Shown piece by piece: positions 5,358-7,423 of a stretch of 7,423 nucleotides of DNA. The notes beneath the pieces were generated by a model. The model worked only from the letters and a program-made list of their open reading frames with translations. It was not told the DNA's origin and ran no database searches. The stretch comes from Candidatus Gastranaerophilales bacterium (GTDB taxonomy: Bacteria > Cyanobacteriota > Vampirovibrionia > Gastranaerophilales > Gastranaerophilaceae): the NCBI GenBank assembly GCA_947628355.1, contig CANQZO010000093.1, forward strand, positions 1 through 7,423, read 5' to 3'. Position 1 is the first letter of the stretch. The number at the start of each line of letters is the position of its first letter. The position numbers were made by a program, and so were the translations under genes.

Positions 5358-7423
5358 TTATTAATTTTTATTTTGTCAGAAGTTAATTTTAAGATTGAAG
5401 ATTTATAAAAATCCGTATTAATATTCAAATATTCGCCTAAGATTAAAAGTGAAAACAGATATTCTCTTATTTCTGTAATGTTTGTCTGCTCAAGAGCCGC
5501 ATTATCAAGCAGTTTTGTAAATTTAGTATAAATTTTATTAAAATACATGTTTTGAGCTTCGGATATATCCACTTTTAAATTTAACTTTGAAGCGCATTCA
5601 AACATCTTTAAAATGTTATCGAGTCTGTGCATTTCAAATGTTTTCATAAAGTTGTAAATTGCTTTTTGTATTTGATTTGAAAATATAGTGCAGGTTTGAG
5701 TTTTATCAATATCAATTTGAAAATCCTGCGCTTCTTTTAAAATATCCACACCTTTTTGGATTGTAGCTTCATCCGTTAAATTAATACAATCTTGGAAAAT
5801 TTCGTTGAAATCATTTGAAAGAGTGTATTGTGCCGCCAGTTTGTATTCAACCGGAACGCTTATTCCGAGGTTGATGAGCTGCATAATAAAACTCTTACCC
5901 TCGTTATAGACTTCTCTGTATGTATTAGAAAATTTACCCAGTTTATCTTTAAGCGATGACAATAAAATTTTGCTTCTGTCTTCAATAATTACATCTTTTA
6001 AAGTAAAGTATTCGTTGCCGAAAGTCTTATCAAGCGCACGTATAATTTCTGTTACGGGATTGTTTAAGTATATATCGCAAAGATTTTTAGTTAATTCTTG
6101 TAAATTTTCACTGTCATCATAACGCTTTATGGCGCAGTGGAAGTCACCCTCGGGGAATTGCAGTGCCGCAAAGAAAAAGTCGGCTTTTTCAAGTGTGATT
6201 TTTGATGATATTTCAATTCTGCCCGCACTGAATGCCGTTGAACCGTTAGATACGTATTTGCTGTAGTGCCTTTTTATATCATAACAGTATAAAGTAGTAA
6301 AATCTTCAAAATTATTGTGCATTGAAGATATTGCCCAAAGCGCACCGATTTGTTTAATTGAAACAATAGACGGTTTAACAAATCTTTCATAAACATCTTT
6401 ACCGCTTCCAAATCCTTGTATATTGCTTTGTGCGCGTGATAAAATTTCCAAAAAGCCTGTTTCTATGTCTTTATTGGAAAAATATTGAGCCAGCTGCATT
6501 GCACGTGCTGCGTATTTCATTATTTGAGTTGTTTCTATTCCCGATATTTCGGAGAAGAACCAACCGCAGCTTGTATACATAAGCATTGCCTGTCTTTGCA
6601 TTTCCATTAATTTTAATGCTTTAACGGTTTCAGCGTGGTCTAATTTATAATTTGCATGTTTATCAAGGAATAAATTTATTGAATTTTTGCTTCTGTCTAA
6701 AATAACGTCAATATAGTCATTTCTGGCTTTCCAAACATTTTTGAAATACTTGGAGCCTTGTTCTTCAAAGATTTTTCTTAATTCATCCCGAACGTAATCA
6801 AGTGCTTCACGTAAAGGTTTACGCCATTTTTGGTTCCAGCCGTAGCCCCCGCCCGTTGAACATCCGCAGTCATCACACCAGCGTCCGACACCGTGAGAAC
6901 AGCTCCAGGAAGAAACATCTTTTATATCAACCTCGTATTTTACTTCTTCCTGTTCTAAATAGTTGGCATAATTGGTAATTTCAAATCCTTCATCTTCCGC
7001 CTTGACTTTTAATATATATGAAAGCGCCATGTCACCGAATTTTGTGTGATGTCCGTAGCTTTCGCCGTCTGTTGCTATATTTACAAGCTGATTATAATCT
7101 CTTAAGTTGGATATTCCGTCTTTTAATCTTGAAATAAACTTATTTCCGTCTGTTAATAATTCATCAAATGCGACTGATTTTGAAATTGAGCCGTCATAAA
7201 AGAATAAATCTATATACTTTGATTTATCGGATTTCGTAAAATATCTGTATGCTCTTGCGGGGTCTATATTGCCCCAGCTGACATCGCTCCAATTATCGTT
7301 AGAATTTAATTTTCTGACGCTTTTTGCCTGATATGGAGAAAGAATTGTAAATTTAATACCGCAGTCAATTAATGCTTCCAATGTTGCGTCATCGCATGCG
7401 GTTTCGGCAAGCCACATTCCCTC
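5354..7423 (-). CDS. GH57/DUF3536 glycoside hydrolase-like protein, 5' part missing (window edge)
   Basis: The frame stays open to the right edge: the last six bases encode Glu-Gly just before the Met at 7417, giving EGMWLAETA. That is GH57 conserved region 3, so the Met is internal and roughly 130 N-terminal residues, including the His-rich region 1, lie outside. Numbering from this Met: Glu5 aligns with the GH57 nucleophile, ILSPYQAKSVR is at 25-35, FYDGSISKSVAF at 73-84, and ATDGESYGHH (115-124) is region 4 with the acid Asp117. A Cys/His-rich patch (Cys173, His175, Cys181, Cys184, Cys186) precedes WNQKWRKPLREAL (194-206). MLMYTSCGWFFSE (278-290) and the helical tail are DUF3536-type. GH57 enzymes act on alpha-glucans (amylase, 4-alpha-glucanotransferase, branching); the DUF3536 subgroup has no activity I can name with confidence. 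A cytoplasmic glycogen role is inferred. It converges on coaE. Confidence 0.88.
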   Translation of the reverse strand, partial: EGMWLAETACDDATLEALIDCGIKFTILSPYQAKSVRKLNSNDNWSDVSWGNIDPARAYRYFTKSDKSKYIDLFFYDGSISKSVAFDELLTDGNKFISRLKDGISNLRDYNQLVNIATDGESYGHHTKFGDMALSYILKVKAEDEGFEITNYANYLEQEEVKYEVDIKDVSSWSCSHGVGRWCDDCGCSTGGGYGWNQKWRKPLREALDYVRDELRKIFEEQGSKYFKNVWKARNDYIDVILDRSKNSINLFLDKHANYKLDHAETVKALKLMEMQRQAMLMYTSCGWFFSEISGIETTQIMKYAARAMQLAQYFSNKDIETGFLEILSRAQSNIQGFGSGKDVYERFVKPSIVSIKQIGALWAISSMHNNFEDFTTLYCYDIKRHYSKYVSNGSTAFSAGRIEISSKITLEKADFFFAALQFPEGDFHCAIKRYDDSENLQELTKNLCDIYLNNPVTEIIRALDKTFGNEYFTLKDVIIEDRSKILLSSLKDKLGKFSNTYREVYNEGKSFIMQLINLGISVPVEYKLAAQYTLSNDFNEIFQDCINLTDEATIQKGVDILKEAQDFQIDIDKTQTCTIFSNQIQKAIYNFMKTFEMHRLDNILKMFECASKLNLKVDISEAQNMYFNKIYTKFTKLLDNAALEQTNITEIREYLFSLLILGEYLNINTDFYKSSILKLTSDKIKINN

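Noticed and set aside
1..7423. CRISPR array, insertion sequence or prophage genes
   Set aside because: No regularly spaced repeats, transposase or integrase motifs, or phage structural genes were seen; the gene content is ordinary chromosomal.

Overview
The window is AT-rich, densely coded bacterial DNA with standard stop codons. No phage, plasmid, insertion sequence, CRISPR, rRNA or tRNA signal was found. The gene set is a GH57/DUF3536 glycoside hydrolase, a YqeG-type HAD phosphatase, a RicT/PSP1 protein and a large GT-C-like membrane protein, all low in GC. This would fit a non-photosynthetic gut Cyanobacteriota lineage (Vampirovibrionia, for example Gastranaerophilales). A low-GC Bacillota genome is the main alternative. 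This placement is an inference from gene content, not a measured phylogeny.

Layout: (1) 1-613, minus strand: N-terminal 204 codons of a RicT/YaaT-like PSP1 protein, cut by the window's left edge. (2) 614-704: divergent intergenic region. (3) 705-863, plus strand: an unrecognised 52-residue basic/acidic small protein. (4) 864-1106: intergenic. It holds a GC-rich island (about 884-970) that reads on the minus strand as a compact small RNA: GNRA-capped hairpin, unpaired C-rich tract, then an intrinsic terminator. (5) 1107-2642, plus: multi-pass GT-C-like membrane protein. (6) 2655-3905 and 3902-4381, plus: U32 family protein (TrhP-like) overlapping a YqeG-family HAD phosphatase by ATGA. (7) 4441-4746, plus: small thioredoxin with a WCGFC active site. 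(8) 4773-5357, plus: dephospho-CoA kinase CoaE. (9) 5354-7423, minus: GH57/DUF3536 protein, convergent with coaE and running off the right edge.

The plus-strand genes 1107-5357 lie head to tail and may be partly co-transcribed. They are mostly unrelated housekeeping functions: tRNA modification or U32 chemistry, lipid or phosphate-ester hydrolysis, thiol redox, CoA synthesis. No single pathway links them.

Two observations deserve follow-up. First, the candidate small RNA between the 52-residue gene and the membrane-protein gene carries an anti-Shine-Dalgarno-like CCUCCCUCCCC tract. Its two-hairpin layout resembles cyanobacterial Yfr1, though the sequence is not the same. Second, four genes (ricT, the GT-C-like gene, the U32 gene and coaE) lack a Shine-Dalgarno sequence. 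Each instead has a TANNNT -10-like box exactly 6 nt before its ATG, the geometry expected of leaderless mRNAs. Two others (the 52-residue gene and the thioredoxin gene) have purine-rich ribosome-binding sites.
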